Positions 46,523 through 55,890 of a DNA stretch of 64,000 bases are shown here, in pieces; position 1 is the first letter of the stretch, and each line of letters begins with the position of its first letter. The notes beneath the pieces were generated by a model. It saw only the letters and a list, made by a program, of their open reading frames with translations. It was not told where the DNA came from and searched no databases. Source of the DNA: Polynucleobacter sp. MWH-Svant-W18. GTDB taxonomy: Bacteria; Pseudomonadota; Gammaproteobacteria; Burkholderiales; Burkholderiaceae. Location of the stretch: assembly GCF_018687495.1 (NCBI RefSeq), contig NZ_CP061293.1, positions 248,001-312,000 of the forward strand. Direction: 5' to 3'. A program made the position numbers and the translations under genes.

Positions 46523-47389
46523 ATGGATAGTCTGACGCCAAACTCAAAAACTTCAACAATCCAAGCTCAAGACGAGTCAGAAATTTCCCTGCTAGACATC
46601 CTGCGCTTTTTAAAGGGCGCCTATAAAACGATTTTCGTTTTTGGTGTCCTCGGCATTGCCCTCTCCATTGCTTACCTGGCAATCACCCCTAAGCAATATG
46701 AAGCAACAGCCCAAATCGCGATGGCGCAAATCGGCACCGCTAACGTTAATGTGAATCCCCTAGGGACTAATATCGAGGAGCCCGCCCTCTTGGTTTCTAG
46801 GATGTCCCTTCCAACCAGCTATACGCCACAGACTATTGCTGCCTGTGGGCTAGACGATAGTGGCAATGCGGGAGCAATCCCAAGCAAAAGCATGAAGCTG
46901 GCCCCTGCCAAGGGCGCTGCCAACGTGGTCGAACTAAAGACCTTTGGCCCCTCCCAAGAAGCTGCTTTAAGCTGTGCAAACGCAATTTTTGAGCTGATTA
47001 AAACCACCCAGTCTCAAATTCTGATGCCCTATATTGAAGAGGCGAAGAGTAAGTTGGCTGATGATGAAGTGCGCCTTGCTAAAGCTAAGGATTTGGTGGC
47101 TAGGGCAGACAAGTCTGGCTCAGTCATGAGCGCTGCCTATCTGTCAACCAGAGACGAGATTCGTTACTACCTAGATGAGATAACCGCCTTAAAAAATGTG
47201 GTGACTAGTAGTCAAAACCGCATGACCCATTTGGTCGCCCCAATCTATGCGAGTGATTTGCCGATCTCCCCCAAAAAACGCATGGCTTTAGCTGGCGGTC
47301 TCTTTGGTGGTCTCTTTTTGGGCTTACTGATTGCGCTGGCAAGGCAGGTAATTACCAGGATTAAGGGCTATGCGGATGGGGTCTTATGA
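46523..47389 (+). CDS. Wzz/chain-length determinant family protein
   Basis: A 288-residue protein with two transmembrane helices, about 36-54 (TIFVFGVLGIALSIAYLAI) and 256-275 (ALAGGLFGGLFLGLLIALA), flanking a periplasmic domain with coiled-coil content. ISLLDILRFL at the N-terminus and the Pro-rich approach SDLPISPKKR to the second helix are Wzz hallmarks. It controls glycan chain length. The C-terminus has no tyrosine kinase domain, so it fits a Wzz rather than Wzc. Confidence 0.88.
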   Translation: MDSLTPNSKTSTIQAQDESEISLLDILRFLKGAYKTIFVFGVLGIALSIAYLAITPKQYEATAQIAMAQIGTANVNVNPLGTNIEEPALLVSRMSLPTSYTPQTIAACGLDDSGNAGAIPSKSMKLAPAKGAANVVELKTFGPSQEAALSCANAIFELIKTTQSQILMPYIEEAKSKLADDEVRLAKAKDLVARADKSGSVMSAAYLSTRDEIRYYLDEITALKNVVTSSQNRMTHLVAPIYASDLPISPKKRMALAGGLFGGLFLGLLIALARQVITRIKGYADGVL

Positions 47390-47396
47390 TGGTAGG

Positions 47397-47452
47397 CCAA
47401 TTGCAAACTGGGGCCCGGGATCGGGCATTAGCGGGCTTAAGGTTTCAATTGG
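47397..47452. repeat. nested inverted repeats between wzz and the galE remnant
   Basis: An outer pair CCAATTG (47397-47403) / CAATTGG (47446-47452) encloses a GC-rich hairpin GCCCG (47413-47417) / CGGGC (47422-47426). It follows the wzz stop and might fold as a terminator, although no T-run follows; alternatively it marks a rearrangement joint. Confidence 0.4.
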
Positions 47453-47497
47453 GTGTTAAGTAAGTCGTTTTCAATCTAATAACCAAAAGTAATCTTT

Positions 47498-48004
47498 GTG
47501 AATATGCTATTGACCGGTGCTGCTGGGTATATTGGTAGTCATGCCGCAGTAGTGCTATCGCAGGCCGGTCACGAAGTGGTGTTGTTGGATAACTTTTGCA
47601 ATAGCCAAAAAAGTGTTTTAGAGCGACTCCAGAAAATTTTAGGTAAAGCCTTGCCTTGTATTGAGGCAGATATGCGCGATGCCGATATTGTTGAGAAGGT
47701 GTTACGCGAATACGATATTGACGCTGTGATCGACTTTGCAGGATTAAAGACGGCGGGCGAATCTGTAGCAAACCCTGTATTGTATTACGCTAATAACGTA
47801 CAAGGTTCAATTAGTCTTTTGCAAGCGATGCAAAAGGTCGGCGTTAAAACCTTAGTATTTAGTTCTAGTGCGACGGTTGATGGTGAGCCTCAGTACTTAC
47901 CATACGATGAAGACCATCCAACAAAACCCATGAATCCCTATGGCCAATCTAAGTTGCAAGTTGAAGAAATTCTGCGGGATTTAGCTGCCTCCGACGCTGA
48001 CTAG
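47498..48004 (+). pseudogene. truncated galE-like epimerase (N-terminal half only)
   Basis: 168 residues match the first half of GalE at 36806: NMLLTGAAGYIGSHAAVVL, VIDFAGLKTAGES, SSSATVDG and YGQSKLQVEEIL. The frame ends at a stop after AASDAD, about where GalE continues with the RYFNPVG sugar-binding half. The conserved tyrosine of SSSATVYG is Asp, and nothing resembling the missing C-terminus follows. It starts at GTG 47498 (ATG at 47504). The product could hardly bind UDP-sugar, so it is best called a remnant. Confidence 0.85.
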
Positions 48005-48192
48005 GAGCTAGAATATAAGAGGTTCTAAATTTAGAAATATTTAGGTATCAATACATTACCCCATCTTTTGAGAAAAAAAGTTCTTAAGCCCCAAAGTACT
48101 TGATGATTTAATAAATTTATAAAGTCTATCAACTTCATGATGTTCTCGACATTCTTAAAAGATATTAAATTATTACTTTTGGCGGAAATAGA

Positions 48193-49521
48193 ATGACGTT
48201 AAAAACGCAGGATCCTTGGTGGCTGAAAATAATGCCACTCTCTTTGCGAAAATCATTAGTCGGGCGAAATAATTTACATGCCATGCTCCACAACATTGGT
48301 TGGCTGTTCCTTGATAAATTGTTGCGGGCTTCTTTGGGAATTATTGTCGGTGCATGGATCGCAAGATATCTTGGTCCAAGTCAATTTGGTAATTTATCGT
48401 ATTGCATCGCATTTATTGCCATATTCCAGGCTATTGTGAGTCTTGGTCTGGATGGGATTGTTGTTAGGGAGCTGGCTAGCCATAAAGACAACCAAAATGA
48501 AATGCTGGGTACAGTGTTTTGTATGCGGATTCTGGCAGGTTTAGTTTGTTGGTTTTTTGTTGTGCTTGGGTTCGGCATGATAGATGGATTTTCTAGCAAT
48601 AGCTTCCTCATCGTAATGATACTAGGCGCAAGCTTAATTTTTCAGGCATCAGACACGGTAGATCTCTGGTTTCAAAGTCAAAGTCAAAGTCGTCGAACGG
48701 TAATTGCAAAATCATGCGCATATTTGGCTTCAAATATTTTTAAAGTATTTCTGATTTTAATAGACGCCCCATTAGTTGCCTTTGCGATAGCAATTGCTTT
48801 AGAGTCAGCACTGAATGCGCTTGGGTTATTTATCGCTTATCGCAGATTTCCTATGAATAATAGTTGGAAGAATCAATTCCAAAGATGGGGTTTTCTACTC
48901 CATGAATCGTGGCCATACATTCTGAGCAGTCTAGCAATAATGGTTTATATGAGAGTAGACCAAATTATGGTCAAAAATATCTTGGATGATTCTGCTTTAG
49001 GTCTTTATGCTGCTATGTTGCCAATATCCAGCATTTGGAATGTTATTCCAATGTTAGCGTGCATCAGTCTCGGTCCATATATGGCGAGAAAAAAGCTCGA
49101 AGGCATAAAGTATTTTAATGCCTCTCTATTGCTGGTGTTCAGATTATTCTTAGCTATGAGCATAGGAATTTCAATTCTTATTGCTATTATTGCGAAGCCG
49201 TTACTAGTTTTGCTTTACGGATCCTCGTTTGAGGCAGCAGGTGATATTTTAAGTATTTACGTATTTACTAACGTTCCAATTTTCTTGGGGCTTGCTCAAG
49301 GTATTTGGATACTTAATTATAAAAAATCACATGTAATGCTTTTCCAGACTTTTATTGGTGCGTCAGTATCCGTCATGGGAAATTTATTTTTAATTCCAAT
49401 TTTAGGGTTGCAGGGAGCTGCAATCACGGCAGTATTTTCTCAATTGTGTTCAGCAGTCCTTGTGAATATTATTTTTTCAAAGGATTTATTTTTTATGCAG
49501 CTTGGGATAAAGAGGCAATAA
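48193..49521 (+). CDS. oligosaccharide flippase, Wzx type (copy 2)
   Basis: A 442-residue membrane protein with twelve or more helices. HNIGWLFLDKLLRASLGIIVGAWIARYLGPSQFGNLSY is the classic start of MOP-family flippases (first helix after a short basic N-terminus), and MVYMRVDQIMVKNIL is the usual mid-protein loop. It lies between two gene remnants (galE and the decarboxylase), with 188 bases of AT-rich DNA before it. Its sequence is clearly distinct from copy 1, so the two probably move different glycans. Confidence 0.88.
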   Translation: MTLKTQDPWWLKIMPLSLRKSLVGRNNLHAMLHNIGWLFLDKLLRASLGIIVGAWIARYLGPSQFGNLSYCIAFIAIFQAIVSLGLDGIVVRELASHKDNQNEMLGTVFCMRILAGLVCWFFVVLGFGMIDGFSSNSFLIVMILGASLIFQASDTVDLWFQSQSQSRRTVIAKSCAYLASNIFKVFLILIDAPLVAFAIAIALESALNALGLFIAYRRFPMNNSWKNQFQRWGFLLHESWPYILSSLAIMVYMRVDQIMVKNILDDSALGLYAAMLPISSIWNVIPMLACISLGPYMARKKLEGIKYFNASLLLVFRLFLAMSIGISILIAIIAKPLLVLLYGSSFEAAGDILSIYVFTNVPIFLGLAQGIWILNYKKSHVMLFQTFIGASVSVMGNLFLIPILGLQGAAITAVFSQLCSAVLVNIIFSKDLFFMQLGIKRQ

Positions 49522-49561
49522 AAAATATGATCATCAAATTAGTCTAAGTTTATTGATTTCG

Positions 49562-49961
49562 CAAAATTCTCACCGCCGTAGGCACAGGCTTTTTAGGCGT
49601 CCACCTAACTGAGAAGTTCCTTTAAAAAAGTAATGATGTAATGGGAGTGGATAACTACTTCACTACCTCATTTATTGCCCAATCCTTGTTTAGAGCAAAT
49701 GATGAACTCAGAGCAGGGCTTACTTGCCCAGTCAATATTGGCAATCCTGGTGAATTTACGATGCTGTAATTGGCTGAAACGATTCTCAAGCTCTCCGGTA
49801 GTAAATTTAAGATCATTCATCAGCCACTGCCATCAGAAGATCCTAAGCAGTGTCAACCGAACATCGAATAAGCTAAAGCAAAGCCTGGTTGGTAGCCTAA
49901 GGCCCATCTTGAGGACAGTCTAAAAGAGACGATTGCTTACTTTAAGAAGGTTGTGGGGTAA
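49562..49961 (+). pseudogene. decayed copy of the UDP-glucuronate decarboxylase gene
   Basis: Read against the intact gene at 4326-5261, bases 49562-49711 match codons about 3-52 (glycine loop region, GTGFLGVHL-like). The sequence then jumps to codons about 224-311 ([43 protein letters not shown]) and ends at TAA 49959-49961. About 170 codons, including the YxxxK active site, are missing. Several in-frame stops (after EKFL, ML, NIE and W) confirm loss of function. Confidence 0.85.
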
Positions 49962-50038
49962 GTGCATTGAGTAAGCTTGAATTAAAAATAACAGCTTGAC
50001 TTAAGTTTGTTTGGTTTTAGTTAATTGCAAGTGGGCAA

Positions 50039-50856
50039 TTAACCAACTTTCTTTGTAAACCCAACCAGATGGCTAACGCTATTCTTTGAGCCTAGACTCC
50101 CCAGCAATTTTTTTAAAAATGATTTTGTAATTCTTGCGTAATTTAATAATAGCGGCCATTTTTCTGGTAAGGGGTACATTTGTGGAAAAAATTGATATTT
50201 TATTTCTAGAAGACCGGCTGTTTTTAATGCAAGATTTAATGATCTTTCCGTAAAAAAATGTAAGTGAGACTTTGTATCATATGCAATTGTTGATGACTCT
50301 TCGGATTTTCCAAGTGGTGTTGAGAGAAAAATGAAGCCACCCTGGGTGAGTTTGCCGCTTAAGTTTTTAAGTGTTGTTATTGGGTCTTCGAGATGTTCTA
50401 TGACTTCGATCATATAAATTAGATCCACTTTTTCCTTCAGATCTTCAATTTTTTTAATGTGAGTTAATTGATATTTGGAATAAAGTTCAGAGCAAATGGG
50501 GTTGGATTCAATGCAGTAAATAACACACTTATCGCCCAAATTTTTTTAATAGATCTTGAGATGTGAGCATTTCCAGCTCCAAAATCAAGAAGTTTGATTG
50601 GTAAACTATTTTTAGCTAAACGCTTGTTAAATAATTTAAGCAGTCTAATATTTCTCTCGTTATAAATACGTAGAAACTCATCCGATTCGTCCTCAATATT
50701 TGTGGCGCGTTCGCAAATGCCCTGAGCTTCTTTTTCAATTGGCGTAAATAAGTGGCCACATATTATGTTGGAGCATTCGTAAATACTCTTTTTATGTTTA
50801 GAATTAAAAATAAACTGAGCAGGGAAGCTACATATTGGACATTTTTGGTATTGCAT
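50039..50856 (-). pseudogene. class I SAM methyltransferase gene split by a frameshift
   Basis: Two minus-strand frames overlap. The upstream part (ATG 50856) has a zinc-ribbon-like CPIC...CSNIICG and the SAM start KLLDFGAGNAHIS. The downstream part (ending 50039) has CVIYCIESNP, YMIEVIEHLEDP and FLSTPLGKSEE, the rest of a methyltransferase of the 2-polyprenyl/glycan type. They join at a run of seven A (about 50531-50537 on the plus strand as T). Eight A would restore one continuous protein. It could be a disabled, phase-variable or slippage-expressed gene, or a sequencing error in the run. Confidence 0.8.
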
Positions 50857-50970
50857 TTGTTGCCTCGATTAAAAATAGCATTCAATTATAATGTACAGGT
50901 ACGTTGAATGTTTAATCTTCCATTTATCTATGCCAATTAAATTAAGTGGATCATAGTCCAGAAAAAATAC

Positions 50971-52074
50971 ATGTCCTATTTATATCATTTTAAAAATCCT
51001 AGACGTTTAATTGGGCTAGTAATTATGCGCTTAAACACCTGGGTTGAGAGAGCTAGGCGAAAGCGATTCTTATATCAGGGTAATGTTAACAAAGTTTCGA
51101 CAAAGCATGGATCTATACGAATACTACTTTGCTATAACCGTGTATCACACCATATGGCTGAATTTGTAAATATTGCTTTGCGGAAACGTTATCCAAATAT
51201 TGAGGTTTTTGGTTGTGGACCTAATAATGAATTTCATATTTCAGATGGGCCCAGATCGCACAAAAAGATTGCTGAACTAGCTAATCGACTAAAGGTGGAT
51301 GTATTTTGGGAGATTGAAAGCGGCCATGTAAGCAAGGAGTTTCAGTTTATTAGAACTTTCCCACCAATTTCAGCTATTAAATTATGGTGGGTTAACGATA
51401 GCCACCAATTTCTTGATTTAATGGTTGCGAAGGCGCCATATTTCGATAGAGTTTTTGTTTCTATGAAGGACGATGTTCAGGCCTTTGGTAAAAATGCTTT
51501 CTGGCTTCCAGGGAGCGCCTCATTGGATGTGGCGCTAGATTTCAATGTACCACGAGTTCATGATATTTCTTTCGTCGGATCTTTGGATTCAGTCCATTCA
51601 AGGCGCGTTGAAATGATAAATAAGCTTAAGGTGGATTTTCCACAAATAAATATTAAAAATAATTTATTTATGGATGATATGGCCTTTGAGTACAGCTCCA
51701 CCAAAATTGTTTTTAATCTGAGTCTAAATCGCGATTTAAATTATAGGGTTTTTGAGGCGCTTGCATGTGGCGCCCTACTTTTAACAGATCGGATTGGTAA
51801 CGGTCTTTTAGATTTATTTGAAGATGGAAAGGACATTATTGTTTATGACACTTATGAGGACCTTTGTCAAAAAATTAAATATTACCTACAGCATGAGGAT
51901 GAGCGAAAAGCAATAGCAAAATCAGGACAGTTAAAAGTTAAAAAATACCATACTGTTGATAACAGAGTTGATGCGGTTATTAATCAATTGTCTGATATAT
52001 TTAATGAGAAATATGGACTAGCGCCCAATCATTCCAGTTTTATTAGTAGTAATTCGTCGAAAGCGCTTTCATGA
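50971..52074 (+). CDS. CgeB-like glycosyltransferase
   Basis: A 367-residue protein. The C-terminal part NLSLNRDLNYRVFEALACGALLLTDRIGNGLLDLFEDGKDIIVYD is the CgeB/DUF3880-type GT-B donor domain, with EDLCQKIKYYLQHEDERKAIA after it. The N-terminal half has IRILLCYNRVSHHMAEFVNIAL. It would add a sugar to the polysaccharide; specificity unknown. Overlaps the next gene by four bases (ATGA). Confidence 0.75.
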   Translation: MSYLYHFKNPRRLIGLVIMRLNTWVERARRKRFLYQGNVNKVSTKHGSIRILLCYNRVSHHMAEFVNIALRKRYPNIEVFGCGPNNEFHISDGPRSHKKIAELANRLKVDVFWEIESGHVSKEFQFIRTFPPISAIKLWWVNDSHQFLDLMVAKAPYFDRVFVSMKDDVQAFGKNAFWLPGSASLDVALDFNVPRVHDISFVGSLDSVHSRRVEMINKLKVDFPQINIKNNLFMDDMAFEYSSTKIVFNLSLNRDLNYRVFEALACGALLLTDRIGNGLLDLFEDGKDIIVYDTYEDLCQKIKYYLQHEDERKAIAKSGQLKVKKYHTVDNRVDAVINQLSDIFNEKYGLAPNHSSFISSNSSKALS

Positions 52075-53126
52075 AAAAAGATAACCCCATTCAGTTGCAT
52101 TTTTGCACTTCACTCGGAGTAAGTAGTCTTCCTAAGCTTTTGGCTCTTTATTGGTCCTTATTACGCCATAGTGCAAATCCATTTGTTTTTTGGATTCTAT
52201 GTGATGGCGATGAGGTCTATCGGCTTTTATTCAAACTAAACTTAGAGCACGTCCGCCTGGTCCCGCTAACAGAGTTTGAAAAAACTGATATTGAACTTTA
52301 TTCGGTTAAGCGTGATAGGGATGTGTTTGAATATAACTGCACTCTTCGACCTTGCTGGATGCTTTACCTACTCTCATGCAACTCTGAAATTCAATTTCTG
52401 ACATATATGGATACGGACCTGTACTTTTTTTCAGACCCCCTATGCCTATACGATCAACTTGATAATTGTTCTGTATTACTGTCAGAGCATCGATTTTCAA
52501 AGCTAGCTACTAGGTTGGGTATGACCCCTAAGATTTCTGGAGTTTTTAACGCTGGATGGCTTACTGTAAAAAATGACAAAATAGGGCATGAGGCTTTGCT
52601 GTGGTGGCGAAAACGCTGTCTAGAGTGGTGTCGACGTTTTTATGAGGACGGTAAATTTGGCGAACAAAAATATCTTGAAAGTATGCCGGAACTGTTTCAA
52701 GGGGCTGTAGCATTGAATAGACTCGGTGGAAATGTTGCGCCTTGGAATGTAAGCGATTACCTAGTATCGGCAGATGAAATCAACCGAGTGTATGTTGATA
52801 ATGAGCCACTGATTTTCTTTCATTTTCATGCATTGCAGATGGAGGGAGAGTTTTCTTTCAAGGTGGTCAGGGAGGTTGGTAAAAATGTGGTTCAGCTAAC
52901 CAACCCAAGTTATGTACTTAGCGGCAGGCAAAAGCAATTAATCTACAAGCCCTATATTGCAGAAATGAAAAGAGCAATAAGACTGGTTCGGGATATTCGA
53001 TTTAATAAAGAGGAAGTGACAATCGAGGAGGATGCTGAGTCTTCATGGAATTTTAAAAAAATGATGATCAGGACAAAGGCCCAATTAACGCGTTTAAGAT
53101 CAATAATACTTTATATGACTTTATAA
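52071..53126 (+). CDS. glycosyltransferase, nucleotide-diphospho-sugar (GT8-like) fold
   Basis: A 351-residue protein with LHFCTSLGVSSLPKLLALYWSL at the start, FVFWILCDGDEVYRLL, and the metal-binding DTD in FLTYMDTDLYFFSDP (about 121-123). FNAGWLTVKND and the FHFHALQME segment are consistent with GT-A galactosyl-type transferases of the GT8 kind. The substrate is unknown. It follows the CgeB-like gene with overlapping stop and start. Confidence 0.68.
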   Translation: MKKDNPIQLHFCTSLGVSSLPKLLALYWSLLRHSANPFVFWILCDGDEVYRLLFKLNLEHVRLVPLTEFEKTDIELYSVKRDRDVFEYNCTLRPCWMLYLLSCNSEIQFLTYMDTDLYFFSDPLCLYDQLDNCSVLLSEHRFSKLATRLGMTPKISGVFNAGWLTVKNDKIGHEALLWWRKRCLEWCRRFYEDGKFGEQKYLESMPELFQGAVALNRLGGNVAPWNVSDYLVSADEINRVYVDNEPLIFFHFHALQMEGEFSFKVVREVGKNVVQLTNPSYVLSGRQKQLIYKPYIAEMKRAIRLVRDIRFNKEEVTIEEDAESSWNFKKMMIRTKAQLTRLRSIILYMTL

Positions 53127-53133
53127 TCATTAG

Positions 53134-54321
53134 ATGTTGTTGCTAAATCCCATTAAATTAAAAAATATAAGGATAAATATATCTTTACTGGGATTATTAA
53201 TACCCATTTTCAGTCTAGCGCTACCAGCCATTTTTTTAAATATAGTTTTTTTAATTTCTGGATTTATTTTTATATTAAGGAGAGGTTTAGTTTCATGTAT
53301 TGCCTATTTATTTTTTGGGATTTCTACTCTTATTTCGGTGTATTCTTCAAGAAAAATATATGCAACTAATGGCGATGACTTTATTCGATATTATGAAAAT
53401 TATGAATTATGTAGCAATACATTAAGTGCTTGTATGCAAAATAAAGGATCAGAGTATATCCTTTATTTTTTATACTGGATCCTTCCAGAGAGTTTACAGC
53501 CAATTCAGTTATTATTTATTAATTCTACAATTATTGGCTTGGCTACATATTATGTTATTATATCTAGAATTGATAAAAATAAAACAACTTTAAATCTGTT
53601 GTTTATATTATTTAATATTTTTTTGGTAAGTGGCGCTTTTTTTTGGGGTACTCAATTTACTAGGGCCGCTTTAGCATGTTTATTTTTGTGTTATTTTTTA
53701 ATCAATAAAAAAATAATATTATTTTTCCTAGCTTTATTTACTCACTCCACCACCTTATTGGCATTTATTATTGCTTTATCGGTTAAATATCGTGTAATTT
53801 TTTTTGGAAGCTTTTTTGCCTTAATTATTATATATTTAGATAAACAAATATTATATAAAGTTATAGATTTAATACCTCATTTCCTTGTAGAATTGGAGTC
53901 AAAAACTATTTTCTTGAAGTTGAATATTAATGGTGATAACATTGATTTAAGTAAGGATATATTATCGTCACTCCCTATTTATTTTCTAGGCTATTGGTAC
54001 AGCAGGAGCGGATTATTTGCTCATGCTTGGATTTTGATGGCAGCATCCCACATTTTTCTCTTTAGTTTTCCACTCGTTGCTATAAGACTCTATTTGATAA
54101 TTTTTTTTAGCGGGCCAATGTTGATTGCCTCCATAATAGATTTTAAAAAAATTAAATTGGCATCCAATGAAAATCATATTATGATTTTTTTATTATTCCA
54201 AATATACGTAATATTAGTACTGTTATATAGAATCTATTATAGGTATCTTATGGGTCTAGATAGTGACTTCGGATTATTCAGCACCTATTCACCATTCTTG
54301 CCATTGATTTATAAATTCTAA
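53134..54321 (+). CDS. EpsG-like polysaccharide polymerase candidate
   Basis: A 395-residue membrane protein with about ten helices. The RYYENYELC loop, an ENKGSEYILY-like segment, RAALACLFLCYFLINKKIILFFLALFTHSTTLLAF and RLYLII segments match the EpsG family, proposed Wzy-type polymerases. The region is strikingly AT-rich (16 G+C among 60 bases in one counted line near 53161). Start is ATG 53134, eight bases after the previous stop. Confidence 0.65.
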   Translation: MLLLNPIKLKNIRINISLLGLLIPIFSLALPAIFLNIVFLISGFIFILRRGLVSCIAYLFFGISTLISVYSSRKIYATNGDDFIRYYENYELCSNTLSACMQNKGSEYILYFLYWILPESLQPIQLLFINSTIIGLATYYVIISRIDKNKTTLNLLFILFNIFLVSGAFFWGTQFTRAALACLFLCYFLINKKIILFFLALFTHSTTLLAFIIALSVKYRVIFFGSFFALIIIYLDKQILYKVIDLIPHFLVELESKTIFLKLNINGDNIDLSKDILSSLPIYFLGYWYSRSGLFAHAWILMAASHIFLFSFPLVAIRLYLIIFFSGPMLIASIIDFKKIKLASNENHIMIFLLFQIYVILVLLYRIYYRYLMGLDSDFGLFSTYSPFLPLIYKF

Positions 54322-55878
54322 ATGAGGACATCGCCATATCTTAACAATAAAATTTCTATCTTATTGTTTTCCCTATTAATTTTTATAAAACTATTGATAA
54401 ATCCTCACTGGGGATATGACGAATATGGAGCAGTGATAACTTACATTGAATTGGATGATCCCGCAGTTAAAGCAGTCTATTCTGAGTACTTTAGTCATTT
54501 AATTCAAAATGGTAATAAATTAGATTGGCTTAAAGATTTTTTTCTTTATTTATTCGTAGTTCCACTAAGGTGGACCTATGCCTTAGGACTAAGTCCGTGG
54601 CTTAACTTTGCTAGAATCTCGGCTGTTAATTGGGAGTACCTAAGGATATTTTTACTATTTCCATATTTCTTGCTGTCCATTTTGGGTCTAGTGCTTGTTC
54701 AAAGGTCTGTTGGATCCAATAGGACTGCCTCATTTTACTTTGTTGCCCTAATCTTATTATCAGCACCATTTACGCATTGGATCTTAACCTTTACATCATA
54801 TTCCTATCATCTATTTTGCTTCGGCCTACTTTTAAATGCCTATCTAAAAACCCAAAATAATGCATGTGGAAAGTATTTCAATATTTCATCAGTAGCGAAT
54901 TCATTGGTTGTGTTGTTTAATTATCAATATTTGGCTATCGTTTTTATTTTGGGAGTTAGTAATTTTATTGAAAATCCAAAAGATTTTTTTACTAAATCAA
55001 GGTATAAAAATTGGGTTATGCCTTTTATTTTTTGTCTATCGTCTGTGATTTTTTTACTTCTTCGTAGCGTAATCTCTGGCAAACATACTTCACCAGCATA
55101 TGCTGCCCTCCCTGATAAAATTGAAGGTGATTATAATTTTTTAAATCATATTTCCGGAGTAAACCAAGTTTTAGATTTTCTGATCTTGAGTTTTTTTGAT
55201 GTTATTAATTACTTTTTTGAATTAAGATTATCTTTATTTTTTGGCATATTAATTGCAATATTTTTAATATTAACAATTATAAAATTATATGTTTCAAATA
55301 AAAATAAATTAATTATAAAGTTTTCTATCATATTTATAATTGGTCAATATATTCTATACTTAAGCGGTGTAGTTCCGCTATCGCCAACAAGACATCAATT
55401 AATTTTATTTTTGCCAATAATTCTTTTGATATCTGTAGCACTGCAAGGTATATTTGATGGTTTTAGTGCATATAAAATGAATTTATTAATTCCTTTTATA
55501 TTTCTTTTATTTGGCGCTTTATACCAGATTGATCACATTATTAAAATGCCAAGAGGCACTTCATTAAACTCCCTTGAGAGTGCACTTTACTCCCAGGGGG
55601 TGCAGTCATTGATATTGGCTCCATGCGATTTTGAGCCTATACTCCATCAGGATATTAGGGTTAAATACGATCCGCTCTATAGATGTGGACCTAAAATCTT
55701 TAAAACTTTAGATCCAGCACTTGATCGCATTGCTGTTTGGTCTCTGGTACCGCTGGATCTATCTCTTATCGCCTCCTATGTGAAAGATTTTAGTTCTGAG
55801 AAATGGTTCATTCAGTCTTACGATGGAGCTCAACAGTTCGGTAATATTGGCTTTTTATATATTGCTATAAAAAAATAA
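54322..55878 (+). CDS. polytopic membrane protein, possibly GT-C glycosyltransferase
   Basis: A 518-residue protein with about eleven helices and a polar C-terminal domain (from about 425). The N-terminal loop NPHWGYDEYGAVITY has the acidic DE pair expected in the first external loop of GT-C enzymes. I do not recognise a closer family. The ATG at 54322 is directly after the preceding stop codon. Base composition is as AT-rich as its neighbour, and both look foreign to the housekeeping half of the window. Confidence 0.55.
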   Translation: MRTSPYLNNKISILLFSLLIFIKLLINPHWGYDEYGAVITYIELDDPAVKAVYSEYFSHLIQNGNKLDWLKDFFLYLFVVPLRWTYALGLSPWLNFARISAVNWEYLRIFLLFPYFLLSILGLVLVQRSVGSNRTASFYFVALILLSAPFTHWILTFTSYSYHLFCFGLLLNAYLKTQNNACGKYFNISSVANSLVVLFNYQYLAIVFILGVSNFIENPKDFFTKSRYKNWVMPFIFCLSSVIFLLLRSVISGKHTSPAYAALPDKIEGDYNFLNHISGVNQVLDFLILSFFDVINYFFELRLSLFFGILIAIFLILTIIKLYVSNKNKLIIKFSIIFIIGQYILYLSGVVPLSPTRHQLILFLPIILLISVALQGIFDGFSAYKMNLLIPFIFLLFGALYQIDHIIKMPRGTSLNSLESALYSQGVQSLILAPCDFEPILHQDIRVKYDPLYRCGPKIFKTLDPALDRIAVWSLVPLDLSLIASYVKDFSSEKWFIQSYDGAQQFGNIGFLYIAIKK

Positions 55879-55890
55879 ATATTTTCTTTT

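Noticed and set aside
49675..49923. 82-codon frame in the decarboxylase remnant
   Set aside because: It is a shifted reading of the pseudogene and does not match the family in that frame.
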